Shown here: positions 8,546-18,104 of the stretch, in pieces
Layout of the letters: each line of letters begins with the position of its first letter
Position numbering within the stretch: position 1 is the stretch's first letter
Origin: Sulfurimonas sp.
Lineage (GTDB): Bacteria > Campylobacterota > Campylobacteria > Campylobacterales > Sulfurimonadaceae
Reading direction: 5' to 3'
Length of the DNA: 54,286 nucleotides
Assembly (NCBI RefSeq): GCF_018698455.1
Contig: NZ_JABIOQ010000017.1
Location: forward strand, 1 to 54,286
Notes under the pieces: model-generated
What the model was told of the DNA's origin: nothing
The model's input: the letters and a program-made list of their open reading frames with translations, nothing else
Database searches by the model: none
Made by a program: the position numbers and the translations under genes

Positions 8546-10783
8546 ATGGGCTTAGAAAAACGATATCTTGAAAAAATTCTCTCTATTGGTTCATCATCAA
8601 TAGACAACGAATCCACACGGCTTAAAAAAATATCTATAAATGTAGTTTCACTTATCATAGGTCCTGTAGGGTTTTTTTGGGCAGTTATTCTCTATCTGTT
8701 AGAGCATCCTATCTCTGCACTTATTCCTATGATATATACTATTGGTTCTATTATTTTACTCATAATATTCCACAAAAATAAAAATCTTTTTATGATGCAG
8801 ACAGGTCAAATGACCCTTATCTTATTACTTCCTTTTTTACTAACATGGTCACTCGGTGGTTTAGCCTTGAGTAGTTTTATTTTTATGTGGGCCTTTTTTG
8901 CACCTGTTATCTCTCTAATTCATGAGAAAGATTCAAAACAATCATATTGGCTTTACTCTTTCATATTTCTTTTAATATTTTCAGCGATAATTGATCAAAG
9001 AATGATAGTACTGCAAACAAATCCACTTTCACAGACAATGGTTGGAGTCTTTTTTATTTTAAATATCTCTGTCGCTCTATCCGCTCTCTACTTTCTTATA
9101 AAATACTTCATCAACAAAACAGATAAAAATGCAAATACTAAGCTTAGTATAAAAGATGATGCTTTAGTAAATAATACTAAGAACCTCCATAATACTATCT
9201 CTTATTTAGAAAGCTATAAAAATAATATTGATAATAATCTGATTGTTACTAAAACTGACCTTGATGGGATAATTACCTTTGCAAATGACAACTTTTATAA
9301 AATGACAGGATACTCCGCGTCAGAAGTTATAGGCTCTAAGCACAATATTAACAGACACCCTGACACAAGCACTAAAGTTTTTAAAGACTTATGGCAAACC
9401 ATTTTATCTAAAAAAACTTGGCATGGTACACTTAGAAACAGAAAGAAGGATGGTTCTGACTACTGGATTGATACGACGATTTCACCTATACTAAATAAAG
9501 ATAATGAGATTGTAGAGTTCATTGCTATTAGACATAACATAACAGAACTAATTGAACATCAAGGTGAATTAGAAAAGCTTCTATATACTGATGCACTTAC
9601 CTCTCTTAGTAATAGAAATGCTTTACTAAAAGAGTTAGAAAGTCAAAATAAATTTTCCCTTATTCTTATAGATATTGATAGTTTTAGCCATATAAATCAT
9701 CTCTATGGAGAAGATTTTGGAAATAAAGTGCTCATTAGATTTACTGAATTTCTAGCTATTCATACTTATGATAAGGTAGTCTATAAAATTTACCGACTTG
9801 CTGCTGACCAATTTGCTATACTATCTAAAGAAAAAGACCCTCAAATAATCCAAAAGTATTCTAAAAAGCTTTTAGAGAAGAACAACTCTAATACTATTGT
9901 CATAGGTGAACAAGACATTTCACTTAGTCTAACACTTGCATTATCAATACGGGAAAATAATTTACTTCTTTCTACTGCGAACATGGCACTTCTTGCAGCA
10001 AGAAAATATTCAAAAAATGTAATGATATATACAGATCAACTTTCATTAAGTGATCAGTACAAAAATAATTTAAAATGGATAAAAGAGATAAAAGAAGCGA
10101 TTAAAGAAGATAGAATAACTATGTACTTTCAGCCTATTATTGACAATATGCAAAAGGGGGCTAAGAAGTATGAAACACTAATTAGACTTATAAAAAAAGA
10201 TGGAGAAGTTGTTACACCCTTCTACTTCTTGGAAATAGCAAAAAAATCAAAACTTTATACAAATCTCTCTAAGATAGTTGTCAAAAAAAGTTTTGAAGCC
10301 TTTAAAAATAATGATTATGAATTTTCTATCAATCTTACTATCGACGATATATTAGATCAAGAGTTTTACACTTATCTTGTCTCTATTTTAGAAGAATATA
10401 ATATTTCAGACAGAGTTATATTTGAAATTGTCGAGAGTGAGGATATAAAAGATTTTGATGAAGTAGAAAACTTTATAACTAAAATTAAAGCATATGGCTG
10501 TAGGATCTCAATCGATGACTTTGGTACAGGTTACTCGAATTTTGAACATCTCATGCGTCTCCAAGCAGATTTTATAAAAATTGATGGAAGCATCATTAAA
10601 AAGATTGTTAAAGATAAACGCTCAGCTCTCATTACCTCAGTTATTGTCGCGTTTGCAAAAGGGATGAATATTCAAACTATTGGCGAGTTTGTTGAAACAA
10701 AAGAGATAAATGACAAACTAATAGAACTCGGTGTAGATAAATCCCAAGGTTATTTCTTTGATAAACCTAAAGCCACTTTATGA
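8546..10783 (+). CDS. Membrane PAS-GGDEF(degenerate)-EAL protein, probable c-di-GMP phosphodiesterase
   Basis: A 745-residue sensor. Residues 30-190 carry five or six hydrophobic segments (a MASE-like membrane module); a PAS domain spans about 230-335 with an Aer-like core (TDLDGIITFANDNF, YSASEVIG). The GGDEF domain (about 345-495) has AADQF at 419-423 instead of GGDEF, so cyclase activity is very unlikely. The EAL domain (about 505-745) keeps the catalytic residues: ETL at 543-545 in place of EAL, Asn in SINLTID, E627, DD at 657-658 (DDFGTGYSNF), Lys in DFIKIDGS, GEFVET and the final QGYFF. It therefore probably degrades c-di-GMP under control of the PAS and the inactive GGDEF domains. It overlaps the next gene by ATGA. 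Confidence 0.88.
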   Translation: MGLEKRYLEKILSIGSSSIDNESTRLKKISINVVSLIIGPVGFFWAVILYLLEHPISALIPMIYTIGSIILLIIFHKNKNLFMMQTGQMTLILLLPFLLTWSLGGLALSSFIFMWAFFAPVISLIHEKDSKQSYWLYSFIFLLIFSAIIDQRMIVLQTNPLSQTMVGVFFILNISVALSALYFLIKYFINKTDKNANTKLSIKDDALVNNTKNLHNTISYLESYKNNIDNNLIVTKTDLDGIITFANDNFYKMTGYSASEVIGSKHNINRHPDTSTKVFKDLWQTILSKKTWHGTLRNRKKDGSDYWIDTTISPILNKDNEIVEFIAIRHNITELIEHQGELEKLLYTDALTSLSNRNALLKELESQNKFSLILIDIDSFSHINHLYGEDFGNKVLIRFTEFLAIHTYDKVVYKIYRLAADQFAILSKEKDPQIIQKYSKKLLEKNNSNTIVIGEQDISLSLTLALSIRENNLLLSTANMALLAARKYSKNVMIYTDQLSLSDQYKNNLKWIKEIKEAIKEDRITMYFQPIIDNMQKGAKKYETLIRLIKKDGEVVTPFYFLEIAKKSKLYTNLSKIVVKKSFEAFKNNDYEFSINLTIDDILDQEFYTYLVSILEEYNISDRVIFEIVESEDIKDFDEVENFITKIKAYGCRISIDDFGTGYSNFEHLMRLQADFIKIDGSIIKKIVKDKRSALITSVIVAFAKGMNIQTIGEFVETKEINDKLIELGVDKSQGYFFDKPKATL

Positions 10784-11268
10784 TTAGAAAAGCTCTAAAA
10801 AAAACTTCTAAAAGTGAAAAACTAAAAGCTATTATAAAAAAGTCGAAGATACCAGCTGAGTTTTTAGCTACAAATAGAAAGATGACTTCTCGTGGTGTTT
10901 TAATTGGGATATTTATAGCATTTGTTCCTATGCCTATGCAAATGGCAGCAGTCTTACTTTTTATGCCTCTACTGCGTTTTAATGTCCCTATTGCTCTAGC
11001 TATGTGTTGGCTTAGTAATCCTTTAACAATGCCACCAATGTACTATATGGAATACTTAACCGGTGCCTATCTTCTTGGTTCAGAAGTTGCTCCAGTTGAA
11101 ATGACTTTAGAATGGTTCAGTGAGAATATCGATAATATTTTCATCCCTCTATATCTAGGTACTTCGATATACTCTGTTTTTGGTTCATTAATTGCATATT
11201 GGGGAGTGAATCACTTCTGGAGAAAATCAGTTCATCATGCTAAAAAAAAGCATAGACATCACAGATAA
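10780..11268 (+). CDS. DUF2062 membrane protein
   Basis: A 162-residue protein with the DUF2062 layout: a basic N-terminus, the segment SRGVLIGIFIAFVPMPMQM, the strongly conserved WLSNPLTMPPMY, and two or three membrane helices, ending in a His/Lys-rich cytoplasmic tail. The family has no assigned biochemical function; it is often linked to envelope biogenesis by context. It is translationally coupled (ATGA overlap) to the c-di-GMP protein, which suggests a shared envelope-related role, but that is inference. Confidence 0.8.
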   Translation: MIRKALKKTSKSEKLKAIIKKSKIPAEFLATNRKMTSRGVLIGIFIAFVPMPMQMAAVLLFMPLLRFNVPIALAMCWLSNPLTMPPMYYMEYLTGAYLLGSEVAPVEMTLEWFSENIDNIFIPLYLGTSIYSVFGSLIAYWGVNHFWRKSVHHAKKKHRHHR

Positions 11269-11272
11269 TTCT

Positions 11273-12061
11273 TTAGCTTTTTTTCTGTCTTTTTCGTAAA
11301 CTCAAAAAAATCAGAACAGCGCCTAAAAGTAAAAATGGAAGGCTTAACATCTGTCCTGTACTTATTAGTATTTCGCTAGAGTAAGCTGCTTGTTTTACTT
11401 TCACAAACTCTACTAAAAAACGTACTGAAAATATAAGTATCAAAAATGTACCAAATATGAAACCATTATTTAACACATGGAGTTTTATCCTATAAAGAAG
11501 TGTGAGAATAATAAATATACCAAGATAAGAAAGAGACTCATACAACTGTGCTGGATGTCTTGATAAATCATCTACTCTTGTAAAAACTATAGCCCATGGA
11601 AGATCAGAAGGTGTTCCTATAATCTCAGAGTTCATAAAGTTCCCAAGACGAACAAAGAAACCAAAAAGTGCGGTAGGAATAGCTACTCTATCCAAAATCC
11701 AAAGATAATTTAGCTTATACTTTTTAACATAAAAATATAATGCTAGTAAAACACCTGTGCCACCACCATGAGAAGCAAGTCCACCTTCCCAAACAGCAAA
11801 AATCTTCATCGGGTTAGCTAAATAATATGCTGGGTCATAAAAAAGACAGTGTCCAAGTCTAGCCCCAATAACGATACCTATAACTATATAAATAAACATT
11901 GACTCTAGCATAGCTTCATCTTTACCCTCAACAGAGTAAACCCACTTCATATATTGCAATCCAGATAGAGTGGCTATTGCAAAAAATATGCCATACCAAA
12001 AGACCCGCAAAGGACCAAAAGAAAATGCAATAGGATCTAAACTCCAGATAAAGTGCTCCAT
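11273..12061 (-). CDS. lgt: Prolipoprotein diacylglyceryl transferase
   Basis: Integral membrane enzyme (262 residues) that moves diacylglycerol from phosphatidylglycerol to the lipobox Cys of prolipoproteins. Visible signatures: GARLGH at 66-71, HGGGTG at about 98-103, the Lgt signature RLGNFMNSEIIG at 138-149 and RHPAQLYE at 168-175, embedded in about seven hydrophobic segments. The start codon directly abuts the stop of the GlcF-like gene upstream (12061/12062), so it is the second gene of that operon. A likely client within this window is the MshL lipoprotein. Confidence 0.95.
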   Translation of the reverse strand: MEHFIWSLDPIAFSFGPLRVFWYGIFFAIATLSGLQYMKWVYSVEGKDEAMLESMFIYIVIGIVIGARLGHCLFYDPAYYLANPMKIFAVWEGGLASHGGGTGVLLALYFYVKKYKLNYLWILDRVAIPTALFGFFVRLGNFMNSEIIGTPSDLPWAIVFTRVDDLSRHPAQLYESLSYLGIFIILTLLYRIKLHVLNNGFIFGTFLILIFSVRFLVEFVKVKQAAYSSEILISTGQMLSLPFLLLGAVLIFLSLRKRQKKS

Positions 12062-13345
12062 CTATTCTCTCAAAGCATCAGCAATCAGTTCAATAGGGTT
12101 TTTAAACACAGTTTGAACTCCTGCAAGACCCATAGAGTTATTTATCTGCATACGGCAAGCCGAACACTCAGCACTTACTATCTGTGCACCAGTATTTTTT
12201 ATCATTGCAGCTTTTGGAACTCCGGCCGCTTTAGCAAAATGATACTTCTCAGTTTGCATTGTTACACCACCAAAACCACAACAAGCATTAGAATCACTCA
12301 TTTCTACTATTTTATAGTTCTGACTTACAAGATTACGAGGTTCTGCATGAATACCTTGCATCTTCTTTGCATGACATGGATCATGGTAAGTAACAACTTC
12401 TGGAGCTTGTTTTTTTGTTGCTAAGAGTGCTTCAAGTTCAGTGTTGTGTTGCAACCACTCGGTAGCCATAGAAACCTTAGCCATAATTGCTTTAGCTCGT
12501 GCTTTCCATTCTGGCTGGTCATGAAAATAATGTTCATAGTCTATTTTGAGCATTGCCGAACAAGTAGCTTCAGGGACGATAATAGCTTCTACATCTTCAG
12601 CGAAACTCTCAAAGTACTCAATGTTAAACTTCGCGTTAGAATCAACCGTGTCAAAATCTCCAGTAAAATATGCAGGAGCAGAACAGCACTTTTGAGACTT
12701 TGCTAAAAATACATCTATTTCTAAAGCTTCTAGTATCTCTAGCAATGAATCTCCAGTAACTCTAAAGTTATAGTTTGCTAAACATCCTATAAATATAGCC
12801 ACCTTGCGTTTAGAGCCATTGTCTATGTTTTCAGGATGAGCGTTCAAAAATGATGTTTTTTTCAAACTAGGGAATACTCTATCTGTTTTTAGCATTGGTA
12901 AATTAAAACGCGAGCTCATTAAGTTTGTATCTGCTTTAATTTTAAATCCACATGTTTGAAAGACCCAACCGAGCTTAAATGCCAAGTCATTTAACCAACG
13001 ATGACGAAGAAGTAAAAAGAAGGCTCTTTTATACCAAGCTATACCAAATTTCTTCGCGATATCGGATCGTACTTGTTCTATAATCATATCGGTAGGTAAA
13101 TCTTTAGGACACACCTCAACACAATTTGTACATAAAAAACATGTCTCAAATATATCTTTTGCTGTCTTATCAAGTTCCAGGTTTCCACGTTTATAAGCAC
13201 CTAAAAGGTCAATAAATCCACGAGGAGAAGTAACCTCATCTGGATTTACGATATGAATGGTACATACTGGTATACACTTTCCACACTTTACACAATCATC
13301 TTGAATTTCATCAAAACTAAAAATATCTTCTAAATTTTTTTCCAT
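12062..13345 (-). CDS. (Fe-S)-binding CCG-domain protein, GlcF-like
   Basis: A 427-residue protein with two N-terminal [4Fe-4S] sites (C18, C21, C24, C28 and C69, C72, C75, C79) and two C-terminal cysteine-rich CCG domains (IGCLANYN...QKCCSAPA and DPCHAKK...ACCGFGG...CSACRMQI). This is the architecture of the glycolate/lactate oxidase iron-sulfur subunit GlcF and of HdrD-like electron carriers. In Campylobacterota such genes are usually annotated as glycolate oxidase subunit or (Fe-S)-binding protein. No flavin subunit (GlcD) is adjacent here, so its electron donor is unknown. It precedes lgt with no gap. Confidence 0.82.
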   Translation of the reverse strand: MEKNLEDIFSFDEIQDDCVKCGKCIPVCTIHIVNPDEVTSPRGFIDLLGAYKRGNLELDKTAKDIFETCFLCTNCVEVCPKDLPTDMIIEQVRSDIAKKFGIAWYKRAFFLLLRHRWLNDLAFKLGWVFQTCGFKIKADTNLMSSRFNLPMLKTDRVFPSLKKTSFLNAHPENIDNGSKRKVAIFIGCLANYNFRVTGDSLLEILEALEIDVFLAKSQKCCSAPAYFTGDFDTVDSNAKFNIEYFESFAEDVEAIIVPEATCSAMLKIDYEHYFHDQPEWKARAKAIMAKVSMATEWLQHNTELEALLATKKQAPEVVTYHDPCHAKKMQGIHAEPRNLVSQNYKIVEMSDSNACCGFGGVTMQTEKYHFAKAAGVPKAAMIKNTGAQIVSAECSACRMQINNSMGLAGVQTVFKNPIELIADALRE

Positions 13346-13424
13346 TTTTGTACCGTTTTTAAATTTTTAACTATTCTAATACTTATTGCGATTATCTCTA
13401 AAAAGTGTTAAAAAGCTAATTAAG

Positions 13425-14258
13425 TTAAATATGTAATCCCATTTTCATACCTTTTATCCATTCCTCTGGTAAATCTATTCCTTCTTTAATACCTAGTATC
13501 ATGGCTACAATCATTCCGCGTGCTGAACTATCACCACCAGCTTTAGCATTTTCTATCATTAATGTTTTAAAGTCTTTATTTTGTAATAGCAAGTAAATTA
13601 CACAAGCAAATCCACCATCTATGCCACAAGCTGGACCAAAATCTCTAATAGTATCGAAGCTATTAGAGCCTTTTTTTACAATTGCATCGTCTATCCATTT
13701 ACTCAGTAATGGATACTTAGGCTTAAGTTCGTTTATTAAAGTGACAGTATCATCATTTGTCTGTGACATCCAAAGTATTTTTGCAAAAAAATCACTAGCA
13801 TTTAATGCCAGCTCAGAGTTATGAGTTATGCTTACAAAATCAGCTACATTTTTCAGGAACGCTTCTTCGGATTTACTACATAGAAGAAGTGGAGCTATTC
13901 TTCCACAAATACTTAAATCACCTGAAGATGCACCGATATTTTCCATAGACTCTCTACTTGAACCATCTATATAACCTTCATACTTAGACATTTTTTCTTT
14001 CCAAAAGTCATAATAAGCTTCTTTATTGAAACTACCATTTTTTGTAATAAACTCAAGTAAAAAAAGTGTTTGGTCTCCATAGTGTGTGAAATCTCCCAAC
14101 TCCTTTCCTTTGTGCCATAAAGATTGTGGAGTATTGAGTGTCTCCCAGTTTATATCTAACTTCGCAAGTTCTTTATCATCATAAACCCAATGAGCTCCAA
14201 GAGAATATGTATCACAAACGAAACTGCTTTGAATTGACTTTTTAATATTTGTATTCAT
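13425..14258 (-). CDS. ADP-ribosylglycohydrolase family protein
   Basis: A 277-residue all-helical protein of the DraG/ADP-ribosylglycohydrolase family. The C-terminal metal motif is seen as AKAGGDSSARGM (usual form GGDTDTxG), and the N-terminal segment SFVCDTYSLGAHWVYD corresponds to the family GDAxG region, with CDTYSLG in place of the standard Gly-Asp. Because both metal motifs deviate, the substrate may not be ADP-ribosylated protein. The start ATG at 14258 is followed by a conserved-looking domain with no truncation. The neighbouring pirin gene, in the same direction, is 85 bases upstream. Confidence 0.8.
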   Translation of the reverse strand: MNTNIKKSIQSSFVCDTYSLGAHWVYDDKELAKLDINWETLNTPQSLWHKGKELGDFTHYGDQTLFLLEFITKNGSFNKEAYYDFWKEKMSKYEGYIDGSSRESMENIGASSGDLSICGRIAPLLLCSKSEEAFLKNVADFVSITHNSELALNASDFFAKILWMSQTNDDTVTLINELKPKYPLLSKWIDDAIVKKGSNSFDTIRDFGPACGIDGGFACVIYLLLQNKDFKTLMIENAKAGGDSSARGMIVAMILGIKEGIDLPEEWIKGMKMGLHI

Positions 14259-14343
14259 GGTTAATCCTTTATATATTAGATTGTAGCTAAGGAAATTTAG
14301 TTCATTGTTGGAATATTACTTCATTTTCTCACTTAAAATAATT

Positions 14344-15018
14344 CTAAGCATTCTCATAAATTAAAATCAGTTCACTATCCTCTGTTGCTATAAACATTAA
14401 ATTATTATCTCTAATCAGGTCACCTTCTTTGACACTTACTCCACTTAAAAGCCCTGCTCCTTTGGTGATGTAAGCCATAAATTTTCCACCATGTGCAATA
14501 TCTGCACCAGCTTGAAGTACACCTACTTCCATAACAGTGCTGTTGTCAAATGTTTCATCTTGCTCAGATGAGCCACCATATATACGAGTCATACCCTCTT
14601 TTGGTTCATACAGTTTGTAGTCTGCTTTTTGATTTGCTACTTGAGGTTTAACCCAAAGCTGAATCATTCTATTTTCTGTATCATCAGGATTTATCTCATT
14701 ATGTGAGAATCCTTCACCACCAGCCCTCTGAACTTGAGCATGATGTGACTCCATCATCTGCCCATCTTCCAGTGAACCCGCATGCTGTATTCGACCACTC
14801 ATCATTACAGAAATAACATCTATTTCTCTATGGTCATGCATATTTGTTTGTCCATGAGGCATAAAGGAAGCATCTGCAAGATAAACAAAGTTTCCCAGTC
14901 CATCCCAAGCACCACTATCTTTATGAGCTCCAAATATAGAAGAATCCGTCACTAAACGATGTTCTTTAAGTCCAGCGAATCCACCTCTTTGTAAAGAGTC
15001 TCTATGTAATATTTTTAT
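14344..15018 (-). CDS. Pirin family protein with a probable ATA start codon
   Basis: Bicupin pirin. Counted from the GTG at 14952, metal ligands H39-x-H41 and H84-x-E86 are visible (MHDHREID and FSHNEINPDD), as in iron-binding pirins. The conserved pirin N-terminus, however, is encoded upstream of that GTG in the same frame: KILHRDSLQRGGFAGLKEHR, which matches pirin N-termini from memory. The frame is closed by a TAG at 15034-15036, and between the TAG and the conserved peptide there is no ATG, GTG or TTG; only ATC (15021) and ATA (15018) are suitable. AAGGA-type Shine-Dalgarno bases at 15025-15030 sit 6 bases before the ATA. Full length is then about 224 residues. A recent start-codon mutation is the alternative. 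Confidence 0.7.
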   Translation of the reverse strand: MKILHRDSLQRGGFAGLKEHRLVTDSSIFGAHKDSGAWDGLGNFVYLADASFMPHGQTNMHDHREIDVISVMMSGRIQHAGSLEDGQMMESHHAQVQRAGGEGFSHNEINPDDTENRMIQLWVKPQVANQKADYKLYEPKEGMTRIYGGSSEQDETFDNSTVMEVGVLQAGADIAHGGKFMAYITKGAGLLSGVSVKEGDLIRDNNLMFIATEDSELILIYENA

Positions 15019-15050
15019 GATAAATCCTTTTTGCTAACTTAATTAACGAT

Positions 15051-16760
15051 TTAATTCTCAAATGTTCCAGCTAGTTTTTGATACACAATAGAACTCTCTA
15101 GTAACTCGGTATGTGTTCCAGTCGCTACAATAGCACCCTTTTGCAGAACAAGAATTTTGTCCGCATCTTCAATTGTACTTAATCTATGAGCAATTGTAAT
15201 CGTGATTTTATCTTTAGTGTAAATATGTAAGGCTTCTTGTATACGTTTCTCACTCTCATTATCTAGAGCAGATGTCGCTTCATCAAAAAGCAAGAGAGAA
15301 GAGTGCTTATAAATAGCACGAGCTATTGCTACACGTTGTCGTTGTCCACCGGAGAGGTTTGCTCCAAATTCTTCCATTTGAGTATATATACCCTCTGCTA
15401 ATGAGCTTACAAATGCACTAGCATCTGCTAAACGCAGAGCTTCATGAACTTTTTCTTCATTTATATCTTGTCCATAAGCAACATTTGCCGCAAGTGTGTC
15501 TTGAAATATATATATTCTTTGCGATACAAGAGAGATGTGATGCTTTAAAGAGACTTGTTCAAACTCTTTAATATCTACACCATTTACACTAACCACACCA
15601 CTATCAGGATCGTAAAAACGCAGGAGCATATTTATAAAAGTAGACTTACCTCCTCCACTATCTCCTACTAGTGCAATATTTTCACCTTTTTTTATAGAGA
15701 GGTTTACACTGTTTAATGCAAATGCATCTTCATATTTAAGAGTTACATTATTAAATTCTACACTCGAAATATCATTGTCTAAAGATTTTTTTCCATCTAC
15801 TGTCCGACTTTGTGTGTCAAATATCTCAAAAACTCTCTCACTAGCAGCTACTGCATCTTGAATTTTAGAGTAGATAGAACCGATACGGCGGATAGGTTGA
15901 AAGACAAGTCCTACTGCTGTTAAAAATGCAGTGAATTCTCCCACACTCATTTTGCCATCGTACACTTCCCTTCCACCTACAAAGATAACAGCAGCTAGTC
16001 CTAGTGCTCCAATAATCTCCATAAAAGGAGAGACTATCTCACCTACATAAACAGACTTCATATTTATCTTAAAAAACTGCCAGTTTTGCTTTGAAAAACG
16101 TTTCAGTTCGTATTTTTCCGTTGCGTTTGCTTTGATAATTTCGCTATTGTTAAAGACTTCAGTAAGTCGAGTTACAACATCCGCATTTTTAGATTGTGAA
16201 CGGTGCGAATATTTTTTAAGTTTTCTTGCAATGAGAACCAATGGGTAAATCACTAAAGGCATTACAACCAAAGCATAAAAAGAGAGAGTAGCATTGAGGT
16301 AAATTACATAACCCACTAAAGCAATTACGGTTAAAGACTCACGAAACAGTTCGGGAAGCATACTTGAAACAAAATACTGAATTCTGTTTATATCGTTTGT
16401 CACTCTCGAAATTAATTCTCCACTGCGATTAAGATATAAAAAAGTCATATCAAGCCCTATTATCTTCTCTAAAAGAAGTTCACGGAACCTTGTAACTATA
16501 TGTTGCCCTATATAGCTCATGTATACAGACTGAACATATCTCCCTATCGCTTTGAAAAAGTAAATACCTACTAATCCCAAAGGAATATAATAAAGCATTT
16601 CCTCTTTTTTAGATATAAAAAGGTCATCCATTAGAGGTTTCATTATATGCGCTGTTGCAGTAGTTGCAGATACTGTTAAAAGTATCCCGAGTAAAACAAG
16701 TAGATATTGTAATTTATACTCTTTTATGTAGGGAAGATAGCGTTTAAAAATCTTTTTCAT
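15051..16760 (-). CDS. msbA: Lipid A/phospholipid ABC exporter, MsbA type
   Basis: Fused half-transporter of 569 residues: a six-helix membrane domain (residues about 10-310) followed by an ATPase domain with Walker A GDSGGGKST, signature LSGGQRQRVAIARA and Walker B LLLFDEATSALD. Length and order match MsbA, which flips lipid A-core across the inner membrane; a general multidrug exporter cannot be excluded. A TTG at 16769 is in frame but ATG at 16758-16760 (MKKIFKRYLPYI) is the better start. A DxD glycosyltransferase, a likely LPS gene, is divergently arranged just upstream, which supports a lipopolysaccharide role. Confidence 0.85.
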   Translation of the reverse strand: MKKIFKRYLPYIKEYKLQYLLVLLGILLTVSATTATAHIMKPLMDDLFISKKEEMLYYIPLGLVGIYFFKAIGRYVQSVYMSYIGQHIVTRFRELLLEKIIGLDMTFLYLNRSGELISRVTNDINRIQYFVSSMLPELFRESLTVIALVGYVIYLNATLSFYALVVMPLVIYPLVLIARKLKKYSHRSQSKNADVVTRLTEVFNNSEIIKANATEKYELKRFSKQNWQFFKINMKSVYVGEIVSPFMEIIGALGLAAVIFVGGREVYDGKMSVGEFTAFLTAVGLVFQPIRRIGSIYSKIQDAVAASERVFEIFDTQSRTVDGKKSLDNDISSVEFNNVTLKYEDAFALNSVNLSIKKGENIALVGDSGGGKSTFINMLLRFYDPDSGVVSVNGVDIKEFEQVSLKHHISLVSQRIYIFQDTLAANVAYGQDINEEKVHEALRLADASAFVSSLAEGIYTQMEEFGANLSGGQRQRVAIARAIYKHSSLLLFDEATSALDNESEKRIQEALHIYTKDKITITIAHRLSTIEDADKILVLQKGAIVATGTHTELLESSIVYQKLAGTFEN

Positions 16761-16905
16761 ATTTACCAATTTTAATTTATTTTCTATAATTTTATCTAAA
16801 ATCTATTAAAAATGTATTTTTACAATTAACTTTACCTCTAGTTAATCCATATAACAAGCTATTTTAGGTAGTCTATGTCAATTAATTCTTTCAAGGAATC
16901 CTTAA

Positions 16906-17676
16906 ATGTCTTTTCCCATCATCATAGCAAATCGTTTTGCTAAAATAATTGGTACACTTGTAAAAACACTTTCATATCCTTTTCATTTTGTGTTTCCAAA
17001 AATGCGTTTTACAATACCTATAAAAAGCAATCCAATAATCAAGTCAAAAAGAGACACTCAGATTCCAAAGAGAATATGGCAAACAAACTATACTAATAAA
17101 GTAAGTCTTCCAGTATACATTAACTACTTATATAACCGTTTAATGTCTTTAGATTACGAGTATAATTATGTTAGTACTGAAGATCGCATTATATTCATAG
17201 ATGAAAATGCTTCAAAAGAGTTGTCAGAAGCTTATCAACAACTCACAGATGGAGCATCACAAGCAGACTTTTGGAGAATTTTCACTCTTAACTTTTATGG
17301 TGGTATTTATATGGACATCGATGCTCATTTGGTATGGCCACTTTCTAAGATTATAGAAGACAACAATGAAGTATTTTTACTGACTAAAAAGCACTATTCA
17401 AACTATTTTATAGCCAGTAGAAAAGATAGCCCAATATTAGAAAAAGCTTTAGACATTATGTTGGAAAATATTAAAAATAAGAATATAGAGGGTGGAGTTT
17501 ATCAGCTTACTGGTCCAACTGTATTAAATACAGCCATTGGAGGGATAGAAGTACATAACAGACTATATAAATACACTTGTATACAAGGTAGTTTTACTAA
17601 TGAGCGCTTTCAATACATTGATAAGCCTAGAGGCAAATGGATTCATGCAAAAAGAGAAGATCTTCTAAAGAAATAA
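16906..17676 (+). CDS. Glycosyltransferase with DxD motif (Gly_transf_sug/OCH1-like)
   Basis: A 256-residue protein with the IPKRIWQT start motif of the family (53-60) and the hallmark segment FWRIFTLNFYGGIYMDIDA, with the metal/nucleotide-sugar DxD at 137-139. A hydrophobic, basic N-terminus (residues 1-35) suggests membrane association. The family adds sugars to lipopolysaccharide or capsule oligosaccharides. It stands alone, divergent from msbA. The 215-base spacer after it (17677-17891) contains only a weak TAGTAAA/TTTACTA stem (17690-17709). Confidence 0.85.
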   Translation: MSFPIIIANRFAKIIGTLVKTLSYPFHFVFPKMRFTIPIKSNPIIKSKRDTQIPKRIWQTNYTNKVSLPVYINYLYNRLMSLDYEYNYVSTEDRIIFIDENASKELSEAYQQLTDGASQADFWRIFTLNFYGGIYMDIDAHLVWPLSKIIEDNNEVFLLTKKHYSNYFIASRKDSPILEKALDIMLENIKNKNIEGGVYQLTGPTVLNTAIGGIEVHNRLYKYTCIQGSFTNERFQYIDKPRGKWIHAKREDLLKK

Positions 17677-18104
17677 TAGGTCTTTATCCTAGTAAATCAT
17701 TTTTTACTAAGTTACAACAATTTAATGTAGATTCTTTTTTATAAAATGTATCAATATTATCTGATGAACCTCCCATTATATAATTAAAATTACACCCCAA
17801 ATTCACCCCTCATAAATCTCCACTTTTATGATATAGTTTTCAACTATCCTGACACAGGGGAATAGTAATCCTAAGAAGCTTTGCTATTAATTTGTATAAG
17901 ATATTTTTAAATGCTAATAGAGATAAAAAGTTCTCCCAACAGGTAAAACTACAATGGCTGACATTAAAAGAAATTGCCTATATCGTGATGATTTTACTGC
18001 TGGTTTACTTGAACAAGAAGGTGTTTAAGGTTTCTAGTATTTTTCATCGGATTTACCTAAAGAATTTTTGGGACATTCAAAGTTTAAGGAAAAAATGGGG
18101 GAAA

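Noticed and set aside
17892-18104. N-terminal extension of the RsbQ-like protein from a TTG at 17892
   Set aside because: The added 71 residues are unrelated to the family and the match to RsbQ begins exactly at the ATG at 18105.
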